A DNA stretch of 64,000 nucleotides, taken from the NCBI RefSeq assembly GCF_000755145.1, contig NZ_CP009228.1:310001-374000 (forward strand). The letters are read 5' to 3'. Position numbers and translations under genes: made by a program. The DNA is from Treponema putidum. GTDB taxonomy: Bacteria; Spirochaetota; Spirochaetia; Treponematales; Treponemataceae. Below the pieces are notes generated by a model that was not told the origin of the DNA, did not search any database, and saw nothing but the letters and a program-made list of their open reading frames with translations. Positions 27,370-34,855 of this stretch are shown here, one piece after another. How positions within the stretch are numbered: the stretch's first letter is position 1; each line of letters begins with the position of its first letter.

Positions 27370-27825
27370 AAGTTAACTCCTCTTTTAGGGGGAGAGAACA
27401 CCCCGTTCCCTTACGGGCTTTTCAAGTCAGAGCAGGGTTGTACCCGCGCTGCCAAAGGGGACACCCCTTTGGAAACCCAGTATAAGATTTTGTGTTTTGG
27501 ATTGTTCCAATCCGTAGTGCTATAAAAAACGCACAAAGACAAGAATTCGGTCTTGTGCGTGTGGTGTGAGAAAATTTGGTTGTGGGTGATTGTTTTATTT
27601 GGGCACAGGTACCCTTCAGCTGTGAAGCTGTGAAGCTGTGAAGCTGTGAAGCTGTGAAGCTGTGAAGCTGTGAAGCTGTGAAGCTGTGAAGCTGTGAATT
27701 TTGCACCGATCGAGGCTTTATGTCAAGTGCTTTGCACGGTGCTTTTGCAAAACTTTTTGCACTTTTTTTGTGAGAATTTTTGTATCTGCTATCGGTACAC
27801 ATTCCCTTCATTATAGTATAGTATA
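27370..27825 (-). promoter_or_regulatory. Long leader of the beta-helix lipoprotein gene
   Basis: From the promoter to the ATG is about 445 nt. It holds the octamer array (27619-27698), the perfect hairpin CCAAAGGGG-aca-CCCCTTTGG (27452-27472), and a segment at 27377-27435 nearly identical to the leader of the paralogue at 32733-32800. An open frame of 135 codons crosses it but looks non-coding. The leader could host attenuation or repeat-dependent control. Confidence 0.6.
27619..27698. repeat. Octanucleotide tandem repeat, 10 copies
   Basis: Ten perfect head-to-tail copies of GCTGTGAA, 80 bp. Perfect short repeats of this length are prone to slipped-strand change. It lies within the leader of the lipoprotein gene, on the template side for that transcript. 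Confidence 0.97.
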
Positions 27826-27848
27826 GCACGGTTCATTAAATATTTCAA
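27820..27848 (-). promoter_or_regulatory. Promoter of the 1132-residue beta-helix lipoprotein
   Basis: Minus strand: TTGAAA, 17-bp spacer, TATACT. The bases downstream (ACCGATAGCAGATAC) recur after the promoter of the paralogue at 32849. Confidence 0.8.
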
Positions 27849-27925
27849 CCTTTTAGAAAAGATTTTAGAATTTTTTTTAATTTAACCGCAAGGGACGCAA
27901 AGATCTCGAATATTTTTTTATTAAT

Positions 27926-27963
27926 TTACTATTTTTTTCAAATAAATCTTACAAATATAATGG
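27926..27963 (+). promoter_or_regulatory. 38-bp repeat copy 2, upstream of the Rpn gene
   Basis: Same unit as 22292-22329, ending TATAATGG. Preceded by AATTTAACCGCAAGGGACGC as in the other copy. Probably the Rpn expression signal, though the -10 box would sit very close to the Shine-Dalgarno GGAGAGGAG. Confidence 0.6.
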
Positions 27964-27976
27964 AGAGGAGAAAAAA

Positions 27977-28741
27977 ATGCTAAAAAAATTTGAAGATTTA
28001 ACATTACAGGACGATTTTATGTTTTGTAAGGTCATGCAAAATTCGGATTTGTGTAAAAGGCTCATCGATATGATATTGTCCGATAAAATAGGTAAAATTG
28101 CATATATATCGGTACAGCATAGTATTAACACCAATGAACAAGCTAAATCCGTAAGGTTTGATGTTTTAGTGCAAACAGAAAACGGTAAATTCTACGATGT
28201 GGAAATGCAGGTAAGCAATGAGAAGAATATACCGAAACGAATGCGGTTCTACCAAGCGGCCATTGATATTTCGTTCTTGGATAAGGGGAATTTCTATAAC
28301 GATTTAAATGACAGCTTTATAATTTTTATTTGCACTTTTGATGCTATCTGGAAAAATGAGCCTATTTATACCTTTGAAAATATCTGCATTGAAGATAAAA
28401 ACATATCTTTACAAGATGGAACAAAAAAGGTTATAATAAATTCGGAGGCTTTTAAAAGTACAGAAGATAAGGATTTAAAAGAATTTTTAGAATACCTCAA
28501 AACAGGTAAGGCGAAAAGTGAATTCACAAGGAGGATAGAAGAAATGATACAAACAGTAAAACAAAATGAACAAGCAAGACAAGAATACAGGTTAATGTCT
28601 ACTTTTGAGATGGACGCTAGGTATAAAGGTATTTATGAAACTAAGCGAGAAACAGCTAAAATATTAAAACAGTTGGGAGATTCGATACAAAAAATTATGC
28701 AGGTTACAGGCCTTCCAGAAGCAGAGATTGAAAAACTGTAA
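27977..28741 (+). CDS. Rpn-family PD-(D/E)XK nuclease / putative transposase
   Basis: A 254-residue intact member. It has LTLQDDFMFCKVMQNSDLCK at the start, then the nuclease core VRFDVLVQTENGKFYDVEMQV with the catalytic Asp and E.Q pair. A helical tail ends IQKIMQVTGLPEAEIEKL, a short repeat-like motif typical of the family. Rpn proteins cut DNA and raise RecA-independent recombination; in treponemes they occur in many copies. It is divergent from the beta-helix lipoprotein gene. A 3' remnant of a sister copy follows at ~28980. Confidence 0.88.
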   Translation: MLKKFEDLTLQDDFMFCKVMQNSDLCKRLIDMILSDKIGKIAYISVQHSINTNEQAKSVRFDVLVQTENGKFYDVEMQVSNEKNIPKRMRFYQAAIDISFLDKGNFYNDLNDSFIIFICTFDAIWKNEPIYTFENICIEDKNISLQDGTKKVIINSEAFKSTEDKDLKEFLEYLKTGKAKSEFTRRIEEMIQTVKQNEQARQEYRLMSTFEMDARYKGIYETKRETAKILKQLGDSIQKIMQVTGLPEAEIEKL

Positions 28742-28742
28742 A

Positions 28743-28891
28743 TTAGGGGAGGTACAGCCGGCAAAGCTTCGAGGCTAAGGCCCTTTTTCGGAAGAAAGGT
28801 GCTTGACCTCGAAACTTCGTTGGTTGTAGCCTCCCCTATAACCCCTCCTTTCTCCAAAATTCCGCTTATGGGCTGCGCCCCTAAGAACCCG
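28743..28891. repeat. Hairpin repeat B, copy b
   Basis: TTAGGGGAGG pairs with CCTCCCCTA across an 80-base loop that itself contains TTCGAGG/CCTCGAA. It ends GGGCTGCGCCCCTAAGAACC like copy a at 21675-21778. It directly follows the Rpn stop codon. Confidence 0.75.
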
Positions 28892-28943
28892 CATTGTTAT
28901 CAAATTTTTAGTTTAATCCAATTTATAAAAATATTTTTCTAAT

Positions 28944-29023
28944 TTACTATTTTTTTCAAATAATTCCTACAAATATTATGGTATAAAGGTTTTTATGAAA
29001 CTAAGAAATAAACAGCCAAACTT
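28944..29023 (+). pseudogene. Remnant: Rpn upstream repeat fused to Rpn 3' fragment
   Basis: The 38-bp Rpn upstream unit (28944-28981) is joined directly to a degraded copy of the Rpn segment YKGIYETKRETAK (compare 28620-28655), with a stop inside. The intervening gene body is deleted. Beyond it, up to 29224, I see no supported gene, only a perfect palindrome. Confidence 0.65.
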
Positions 29024-29162
29024 ATGAAGCTAAAAAACTTTGATATAGCCCAGCTGCCCATTACCTTTCGAGGCACCTTCGATCCGCCCGATACGAGAAG
29101 CTCGCATAGAGCGGTACGAGAAACTCGAACAGGACGGCATTTGCCGCTGGGCAAGCCTACAG

Positions 29163-29188
29163 CTCAAAATCTGCTGGCAGATTTTGAG
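29163..29188. repeat. Perfect 12-bp inverted repeat
   Basis: CTCAAAATCTGC-tg-GCAGATTTTGAG. No T run follows. It resembles the R2 hairpins in having long arms and a tiny loop. It lies just past the end of the LRR gene, which is read from the other strand. Confidence 0.8.
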
Positions 29189-29224
29189 TCCGCCTCTAGG
29201 GACGGAGAGTAATTCCGCGGTTTA

Positions 29225-30013
29225 TTAAAGCTCAACCCAATTCCCGATCCAGATTCCATTAACCTTATACATATACATCTTCCACTTCTTTACCGTTTTT
29301 GCATTATTAAAGGCCACTGCTAAATCCGGCGGAGCGGTAAAATCAGTATGGTTGTCGTCAGTAAAGCCGGGCATTTCGATATAAAGAACGCAATTTGCAC
29401 GATCACTATTCGCCTGCTGCGGTAAATCATTAAAAAGCTTGGTAAAGGCTTCTGCATTAAGCCGATTGCCGTGGCACGCCAACTCTTTCAAAGCGGTTAA
29501 GTCCTGCACGTTAAGTTCGGTGAGCTGATTGAAATTACAGTACAGTTTTCGCAAAACAGTTAAGCCCTGCACGTCAAGAGCGGTTAGTTTATTGAAGCCG
29601 CATTTCAGCTCTTGCAAAGCGGTACAGCCCTGCACGTTAAGTTCGGTAAGCTGATTGTCCCAGCAGTCCAGCTTTTTGATATTGCCTTTGAGAATTACCA
29701 ATCTGCCTTTTGCATGCAGCACGGTTTCGGTGCCGCTTGTAAGCGTTGTTTCTTCGCAGCCTTCAACTGTAACAGGGGTACCATCTGAGGTTGTTGCCTT
29801 AACTTCGATGTCGAGCTTATCGGGACTTAAGATGAGGGATGCTCCGCCTTCGACAAAGGGGGCTTCGGGCAGTGCCGTACTTCCGTCTGTTCCCGTACCG
29901 GGTTGCGCTGCATTCGAGCACGCGGCCATACCGAACAGCGCAATGAGCGCCAAAACTGAGGCTGTAACGATTGCCGCGGCTCCCTTCTTTTTGTGAGTTT
30001 TAAATTTTGTCAT
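29225..30013 (-). CDS. Leucine-rich-repeat lipoprotein (treponemal LRR type)
   Basis: A 262-residue protein. A signal with a basic start (MTKFKTHKKKGAAAIVTASV) ends at the lipobox GMAAC. After a Thr/Gly-rich linker and a small beta region come about four 23-residue repeats of the TpLRR pattern, with L..L.C..N.L..L.V.. cores such as KLDCWDNQLTELNVQG and ELKCGFNKLTALDVQG. Such proteins mediate host-protein or coaggregation binding in oral spirochaetes (LrrA). The C-terminal ~65 residues are non-repeat. The Shine-Dalgarno GAGGAGGA is strong. Only a few repeats are left, so copy number may differ among strains. Confidence 0.85.
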   Translation of the reverse strand: MTKFKTHKKKGAAAIVTASVLALIALFGMAACSNAAQPGTGTDGSTALPEAPFVEGGASLILSPDKLDIEVKATTSDGTPVTVEGCEETTLTSGTETVLHAKGRLVILKGNIKKLDCWDNQLTELNVQGCTALQELKCGFNKLTALDVQGLTVLRKLYCNFNQLTELNVQDLTALKELACHGNRLNAEAFTKLFNDLPQQANSDRANCVLYIEMPGFTDDNHTDFTAPPDLAVAFNNAKTVKKWKMYMYKVNGIWIGNWVEL

Positions 30014-30112
30014 ATATTCCTCCTCATCAAAGTTTTATCAATGGGTAATTTGTGATTAAGGCAATTACCAATTACCCATTATTGTTACTCCATTTTCAAT
30101 TGACCGTAGTTG

Positions 30113-32719
30113 TCAGTTTTTCAGTTTGCCATTGGAATCGACATACCATTGTGTAAAACCATCCAGCGTTACCGTAAACTTATCATTATAATCCCCTACA
30201 TCCGTACTGCCGTCCGACATCATTAGTACCGTTTCATCGGGGCTATAGCTCTTCGGAGTAATACAGGCAACCTTCGATTTTGTTATAGGATTATCTTTGT
30301 CAATTTCTATACTGACAAGCTCGCCGCCGTGAAGATTTTCTCCTAAATACACATCATTTCCGTCTTGCAGGGTACCGGCAACCCAGTTTCCGACACAGGC
30401 TTCGCCTCCCATGATAAAGTTAGCGTCTAGCATGGTCGGAGTGCCATCACCGCCTGCTACATAAACGCCTTTTCCCAGAGTGCTTGTATTATTCTCAATT
30501 GTGCCGCCATGCATCTTAAATGTACTGTTTGCATCCACATACACGCCGCCGCCTTCTTGAGCTGCCGTATTGCCGATCACCTTTCCCTTTGACATGGTAA
30601 AGGTACCGTGCAATACTGCGATGCCGCCGCCCCCGCCGGCCGCAGTGTTGTTGATGATTTTGCCGCTGCCGGAAAGCTCCAGGGTTCCGCCCTCATCGAG
30701 TGCAACGCCGCCGCCGTTTTTGGCGTTATTGGTTTTAATTTCGCCGCCTGTCATAGTGAATGTGCCACCGTCAATGTACACACCGCCGCCCGATCCATAG
30801 TAATTGCTGCCTTCCTTTCCTGCACCGTTTCCTTCTATGCTGCCGCCTATCATATTAAGCTTTCCCTTAAAACTACCGTATCCGTACACATACACGCCGC
30901 CGCCATTACCGACACCGCCTGTGGTCTTTGTCGCCATATTCAATTTTATCGAACCGCCTTTTATCACAAGGGTTCCAGTTGAATCGACGTAGATGCCGCC
31001 GCCGTTTCGTCCTTTGGCGGTATTACTTTCAATAGAGGCTATGTCGGAAAGCGTAAAAGTGCCCGAATGAGCGTATACGCCTCCTCCGCCGCTGTTTGCC
31101 TCATTGGTTTTTATTTCACCACCTGTCATCGTAAACGACGCACTATCATCAACATCTACGCCGCCGCCTGAAATGCTTGCCGTATTTGTCATAAGAGAAC
31201 CGCTTTCCATACTTACCGAGCCTGATTCGCGAACGCAAATAGCTCCGCCATAGTCGGCTTCGTTTCTGCTTATAGTCGTAGTTTTAAGCGTAAGACTTCC
31301 GTTTTTCTGTATGCAGATACCGCCGCCTAGCATTGCTTTGTTGGCATTGGGTAAAGAACCGCCGATAGTGCCGCCGTATAAGGTCAGCTCGCCTTCTGAA
31401 CAAATGCCGCCGCCGAATTTATCTGCCTTACAGTTTTTAATAGTGCAGTTTTTAAGTTTCGCCTTGCCTCCCTCTTTGACAAATATGCCGCCGCCGCATT
31501 TTTCCTCAAGTGGAGCAGTAGAAGCTCCTGTTGCCATACCGGCTGTGAGCGTAATGTTTTCAAGCATCAATTCTCCGCCGTTTTCAACGGTAAAGATACG
31601 ATGTGCGGGTTTGCCGTCGGCGTTCTTATTGGCATTGAGTACGGGAGTTAAGCCGGCTCCTTTTATGGTAAGGCTTGTTGTTACACTGATTGCACCATTG
31701 TTGCCGAGATGCTTTGTTGCTGTAACATTACCCGTGACGGTTATAACGCCGCCGTCACTCGTTGCACTTTCGACGGCTTGTTTTAGATTTTTCCATGCAT
31801 CAGTTGAAGAACCTCCGCTTGCGATATAGCCTAAGGTTTCCGCTTCTTTTGGTGCCGAAGAAAGGCCTTTTCTGTCAATCAGCCGGACTGTGTATTTTTG
31901 GGGGAGAGTGCTTTCCGTAAGTTTCGTACCGGTTTTAAAACAAACCTTCCAGATTCCTGAAGGGACAGGGTCAATAATCTGCAAAGCTGACGGCAAAAGT
32001 CCGTCAGCCGGGACTACAGCAAATCCGGGACTTCCTATGGGAAGCGGTATTGTCGTTGGTTCTCCGCCTTCTTTAGCAATGACAAGGCCTAAATCTTTGT
32101 GCAGCTTTCCGCCCGGTATGGTTGTATTCATAACCAAAGCATCCACCGTAAAGCACAAAACATAATGAGGATCCACCTCGTTCGTCTTTGCTATCGTTAT
32201 ATCGCCGATTTTAGGCGGCGGTGTGTTCGCTTCAATATTCAGGCTGAATTTTTTACTGAATTTTCTGCCGTCTGTAGAAATAAGGGTAATTTCGGGGCCT
32301 ATGCCGCCGTTACTCCACTCGTGTGCTTTTAAAAAGCTTTCTTTATACGTAAGCTGCAGCGTGTCCGGTGCCGTCTTCGTTAAGGTGTAGTCCGTGCCGT
32401 GCTCCGGCTGCGTCGAAAGGCCGGGAAAATTGATAATCTTTCCCGCATCGGCGGAAGAGGTCGGCGTAACGAGAGTAAAGTTTTTGGGATTACGCAATTT
32501 AATTGTAAGCGTTACGTCATTTGCAGAGGGTATGCACAGCGCTCCGTCATTACTCTTTTGAGAGGACTCATTGATACTGAAGTTAATAGGTACAACTTCG
32601 CTAGACCAGTAGCTTAAAAATTCTTCCGGATCGTCAATAAATTGTTTACAAGTTGCCATTAATAAGGCGGCCGCCAATACTGCCGCAATTGTTGTTAAAA
32701 TCTTTAAAAGTTTTTTCAT
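30113..32719 (-). CDS. Beta-helix repeat lipoprotein (Pmp-like), 868 residues
   Basis: Paralogue of the gene at 23971. The signal MKKLLKILTTIAAVLAAALL leads to a relaxed lipobox (MATC), then KQFIDDPEEFLSYWSSEVVP as in its partner. The InlB-type repeat is absent. The C-terminal ~520 residues form one long right-handed beta-helix with many GGGI/GGGV turns, each followed by a strand such as FTMTGGEIKTN. Loss or gain of whole turns would keep the frame. It is likely exposed on the cell surface and possibly antigenic. The pair with the LRR lipoprotein between them suggests a surface-protein island. Confidence 0.82.
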   Translation of the reverse strand: MKKLLKILTTIAAVLAAALLMATCKQFIDDPEEFLSYWSSEVVPINFSINESSQKSNDGALCIPSANDVTLTIKLRNPKNFTLVTPTSSADAGKIINFPGLSTQPEHGTDYTLTKTAPDTLQLTYKESFLKAHEWSNGGIGPEITLISTDGRKFSKKFSLNIEANTPPPKIGDITIAKTNEVDPHYVLCFTVDALVMNTTIPGGKLHKDLGLVIAKEGGEPTTIPLPIGSPGFAVVPADGLLPSALQIIDPVPSGIWKVCFKTGTKLTESTLPQKYTVRLIDRKGLSSAPKEAETLGYIASGGSSTDAWKNLKQAVESATSDGGVITVTGNVTATKHLGNNGAISVTTSLTIKGAGLTPVLNANKNADGKPAHRIFTVENGGELMLENITLTAGMATGASTAPLEEKCGGGIFVKEGGKAKLKNCTIKNCKADKFGGGICSEGELTLYGGTIGGSLPNANKAMLGGGICIQKNGSLTLKTTTISRNEADYGGAICVRESGSVSMESGSLMTNTASISGGGVDVDDSASFTMTGGEIKTNEANSGGGGVYAHSGTFTLSDIASIESNTAKGRNGGGIYVDSTGTLVIKGGSIKLNMATKTTGGVGNGGGVYVYGYGSFKGKLNMIGGSIEGNGAGKEGSNYYGSGGGVYIDGGTFTMTGGEIKTNNAKNGGGVALDEGGTLELSGSGKIINNTAAGGGGGIAVLHGTFTMSKGKVIGNTAAQEGGGVYVDANSTFKMHGGTIENNTSTLGKGVYVAGGDGTPTMLDANFIMGGEACVGNWVAGTLQDGNDVYLGENLHGGELVSIEIDKDNPITKSKVACITPKSYSPDETVLMMSDGSTDVGDYNDKFTVTLDGFTQWYVDSNGKLKN

Positions 32720-32848
32720 AATTGTTTAACTCCTCATTAGGGGGAGGGATAAACCCCCGTTACCTTACGGGCTTTTCAAGTCAGAGCGGAGGTTATTACC
32801 TCGAAACATTGTATCTGCTATCGGTACGTTTGTCTGTCATTATGGTAC
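32720..32848 (-). promoter_or_regulatory. Leader of the 868-residue beta-helix lipoprotein
   Basis: About 125 nt from promoter to ATG. The segment TTACGGGCTTTTCAAGTCAG and its surroundings match 27405-27435 of the paralogue's leader. The 8-bp array and the CCAAAGGGG hairpin are absent here. Confidence 0.6.
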
Positions 32849-32877
32849 AGTATAGCACTTTTCGCCGTAAATTACAA
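32849..32877 (-). promoter_or_regulatory. Promoter of the 868-residue beta-helix lipoprotein
   Basis: Minus strand: TTGTAA, 17-bp spacer, TATACT, with the same flank (GTGC before the -10, ACCGATAGCAGATAC downstream) as the paralogue's promoter at 27820. Confidence 0.78.
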
Positions 32878-32962
32878 CTTTTTTAAGAAAGTCTTTTTGT
32901 TTAACTTTTATTTAACCTCAAGGGGCTCAAAGCCTTTAGCTTACGCTCAACTTCACAATGAT

Positions 32963-33080
32963 ATGGACAAGGATGTCCATCCCTTAACCGCCATGGATGG
33001 CGGTGGTTCCATGCTCGCAAGTTTTAGCCGCAGGCTAAAACTTGAAGATGACAAATGTACAAGGATGTACATTTGTCATC
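32963..33080. repeat. Four-hairpin array, R2 copy b
   Basis: Four stem-loops in a row: ATGGACA (loop AGGA), CCGCCAT (loop GG), GTTTTAGCC (loop GCA) and GATGACAAATGTAC (loop AAGGAT). The first and last share the core ACAAGGATGT although their arms differ. The last two match R2 copy a at 21841-21903 in order, spacing and loop size. Confidence 0.82.
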
Positions 33081-33086
33081 GGCTAC

Positions 33087-33115
33087 TTGAAAAATCGGGC
33101 TTCCTGTGCTATTAT
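33087..33115 (+). promoter_or_regulatory. Promoter of the SPFH-like gene, near-leaderless
   Basis: TTGAAA, 17-bp spacer, TATTAT; only 9 bases to the ATG at 33125 and no Shine-Dalgarno. Confidence 0.8.
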
Positions 33116-33124
33116 TCCTTTATT

Positions 33125-34030
33125 ATGAAAAAAAGAACTTCATTTTTAATTTGGTTTTTTGTTTTGATTATCTTAGGCGGCACGGCCTTTTTTTTAGGGT
33201 GGATGCAGTTTTCCGTTCCTGCCGGCTCTTACGGTGTAATGCTTTCAAAGTCGGGAGGTTATCATGATAGGCTCATTATTCCGGGCGAGTTTATGTGGCG
33301 GTGGGAGAGGCTTGTTCCGACTAATTCAAAAATTCTTATCTTTAATTTAAAAGCCCAAGAAATCGAGTATAAAAATGAAGGAGCTCTTCCTTCCGCTGAT
33401 AAATTCGGTTTGGTTATGGAACAAAAAAACGATTTCCGCTGGAAGTTTGCTCTAAAGATTTCGGCTTCCGTAAAGCCTGAAAGTTTAATAAGCCTTGTCA
33501 AAAACGGTTCGATAAAAACCCAAGGCGATTTGGACGATTTTATTAGGGCAAAAGTTGAGGAATCGGCTCAAAAAGCCGCAAACGAATTTATCGAGTATTT
33601 TTTATCCAACCCCGAAGAATATGAAAGGCTGAAATTTCAATATGCGGCCTTTAACGATAAAATATCTTCAGACCTAAAAAACAGGGAGAATACCGAAATT
33701 GAAATTGTTTCGGTTCAGCTTTCTTCCGATTTTCTTATTCCCGATTTAAAACTGTATACAACGATAAGAGATGTTTATTCGGAGTATGAAAAAGCAAGGA
33801 GCAAGGTCTTTACCGACCTTATGATTGAAGAAGGAAAATCAGCCGCCTCTTCAAAATTCCGAATGAACGATCTAAAAGAATGGGGCGAGCTTTTAAAGCA
33901 ATATCCCCAGCTCATCGATTTTTTGGCCGTAGCTAGAAGCGATGCCAGCGAAACCCTCAAGGCCTTACGTGAACTTAAAGCTAAGATGAACAGCCCCCAG
34001 ACTGGCGGTACTCAAGGCGGCGGGCAATAG
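33125..34030 (+). CDS. SPFH/band-7-like membrane-anchored protein
   Basis: A 301-residue protein with one N-terminal transmembrane helix (FLIWFFVLIILGGTAFFLGW). A beta-rich domain then begins VPAGSYGVMLSKSGGYHDRL, resembling the start of SPFH (stomatin/prohibitin) domains. A charged helical region with coiled-coil character follows, ending in a Gly/Gln-rich tail. SPFH proteins scaffold membrane microdomains or regulate proteases. The match is by pattern only. The ATG at 33125 is preferred to an upstream ATG in repeat DNA (32897) because the promoter at 33087 lies between them. It is followed by the uracil-DNA glycosylase gene. Confidence 0.7.
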   Translation: MKKRTSFLIWFFVLIILGGTAFFLGWMQFSVPAGSYGVMLSKSGGYHDRLIIPGEFMWRWERLVPTNSKILIFNLKAQEIEYKNEGALPSADKFGLVMEQKNDFRWKFALKISASVKPESLISLVKNGSIKTQGDLDDFIRAKVEESAQKAANEFIEYFLSNPEEYERLKFQYAAFNDKISSDLKNRENTEIEIVSVQLSSDFLIPDLKLYTTIRDVYSEYEKARSKVFTDLMIEEGKSAASSKFRMNDLKEWGELLKQYPQLIDFLAVARSDASETLKALRELKAKMNSPQTGGTQGGGQ

Positions 34031-34039
34031 TTTGTACCG

Positions 34040-34842
34040 ATGAAAGCCGAAGAAAAAAAATATTATACACGTTTTTCCGCACAGCATCCGATTATTTATC
34101 CGGATTTAAAACGGATGAAGAATATCCCGATTTTGCCGATACTGTTCTCCCGGAGACGACTCTTTCCGAGTCGGCTATCTCCGAGACGGCTTTCTCCAAG
34201 CCGGAAGGAGCGGCCGGCTTAACAATTTCTTCAAGCGATGCAAAAAGCGGTTTTGAGAGCCTTGAAAAGGTCTATGCTCAAATTGCTTCCTGTAAGGCCT
34301 GCCGGCTATGCGAAAGACGACACAATACGGTTGCAGGCGAAGGGCCTTGCGAGTTTTCCAATTTCGGTAACAAGATAGAAGTAATGGTCATAGGCGAGGG
34401 GCCGGGTGCCGATGAGGATGCTCAAGGCCGTCCCTTTGTCGGCAAGGCCGGACAGCTTTTAGATAAAATGCTCGCCGCCATCGAATTATACCGCACCCAT
34501 AATTGCTATATCACAAATGTGGTAAAATGCAGGCCGCCCAATAACCGCGACCCTCTGCCCGATGAAACTGCTGCGTGCAGAGACTTTTTAAATGCTCAAA
34601 TTGCCTTGATAAGGCCTAAGGCGATTCTTGTAGTCGGGCGAGTAGCTCTTCAAAACCTCTTGGAAACTCAAGAAGGCATAGGCAAGATGCACGGCAAGTT
34701 TTTTGAATACCAAAACATTCCGCTGATGGCGACCTATCACCCCAGTGCCCTTTTGAGAGATGTCAATCTAAAACGCCCTGCATGGGAAGACTTAAAACTC
34801 TTCCGTTCCCGCCTCAACGAATTGCCTCAACAAATTGATTGA
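34040..34842 (+). CDS. Uracil-DNA glycosylase, family 4, with apparent frameshift
   Basis: The enzyme removes uracil from DNA. The 4Fe-4S site begins CKACRLCERRHNTVAGEG, followed by MVIGEGPGADEDAQGRPFVG (the catalytic loop region), TNVVKCRPPNNRDP and a C-terminal ATYHPSALLR. The only credible start is the ATG at 34040, which reads MKAEEKK and then must move to the -1 frame at an A8 tract (34053-34060). One extra A gives a continuous protein of ~267 residues with an acidic, Ser/Thr-rich linker before the FeS domain. The start at 34384 would remove two cluster cysteines, so it is not the real one. It may be slippage, a sequencing error or a true mutation. Confidence 0.78.
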
Positions 34843-34855
34843 CTAGGCGGTACCT

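Noticed and set aside
27619-27698. CRISPR array
   Set aside because: Units are 8 bp with no spacers and no cas genes; it is a simple tandem repeat.
27422-27829. 135-codon minus-strand frame with SFTASQLH repeats
   Set aside because: The repeats are only the translated octamer array; the rest is leader DNA with hairpins and no ribosome site. Kept as leader, not protein.
29024-29212. 62-codon plus-strand frame after the Rpn remnant
   Set aside because: It begins in pseudogene DNA, crosses a perfect palindrome, and has no ribosome site or recognisable fold.
32897-33124. N-terminal extension of the SPFH-like gene
   Set aside because: The 76 extra codons translate the hairpin array, and the gene's promoter lies downstream of that start.
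34384-34842. Short uracil-DNA glycosylase starting at the internal ATG 34384
   Set aside because: It would lose the two N-terminal FeS cysteines and has no ribosome site; the A8 frameshift explains the data better.
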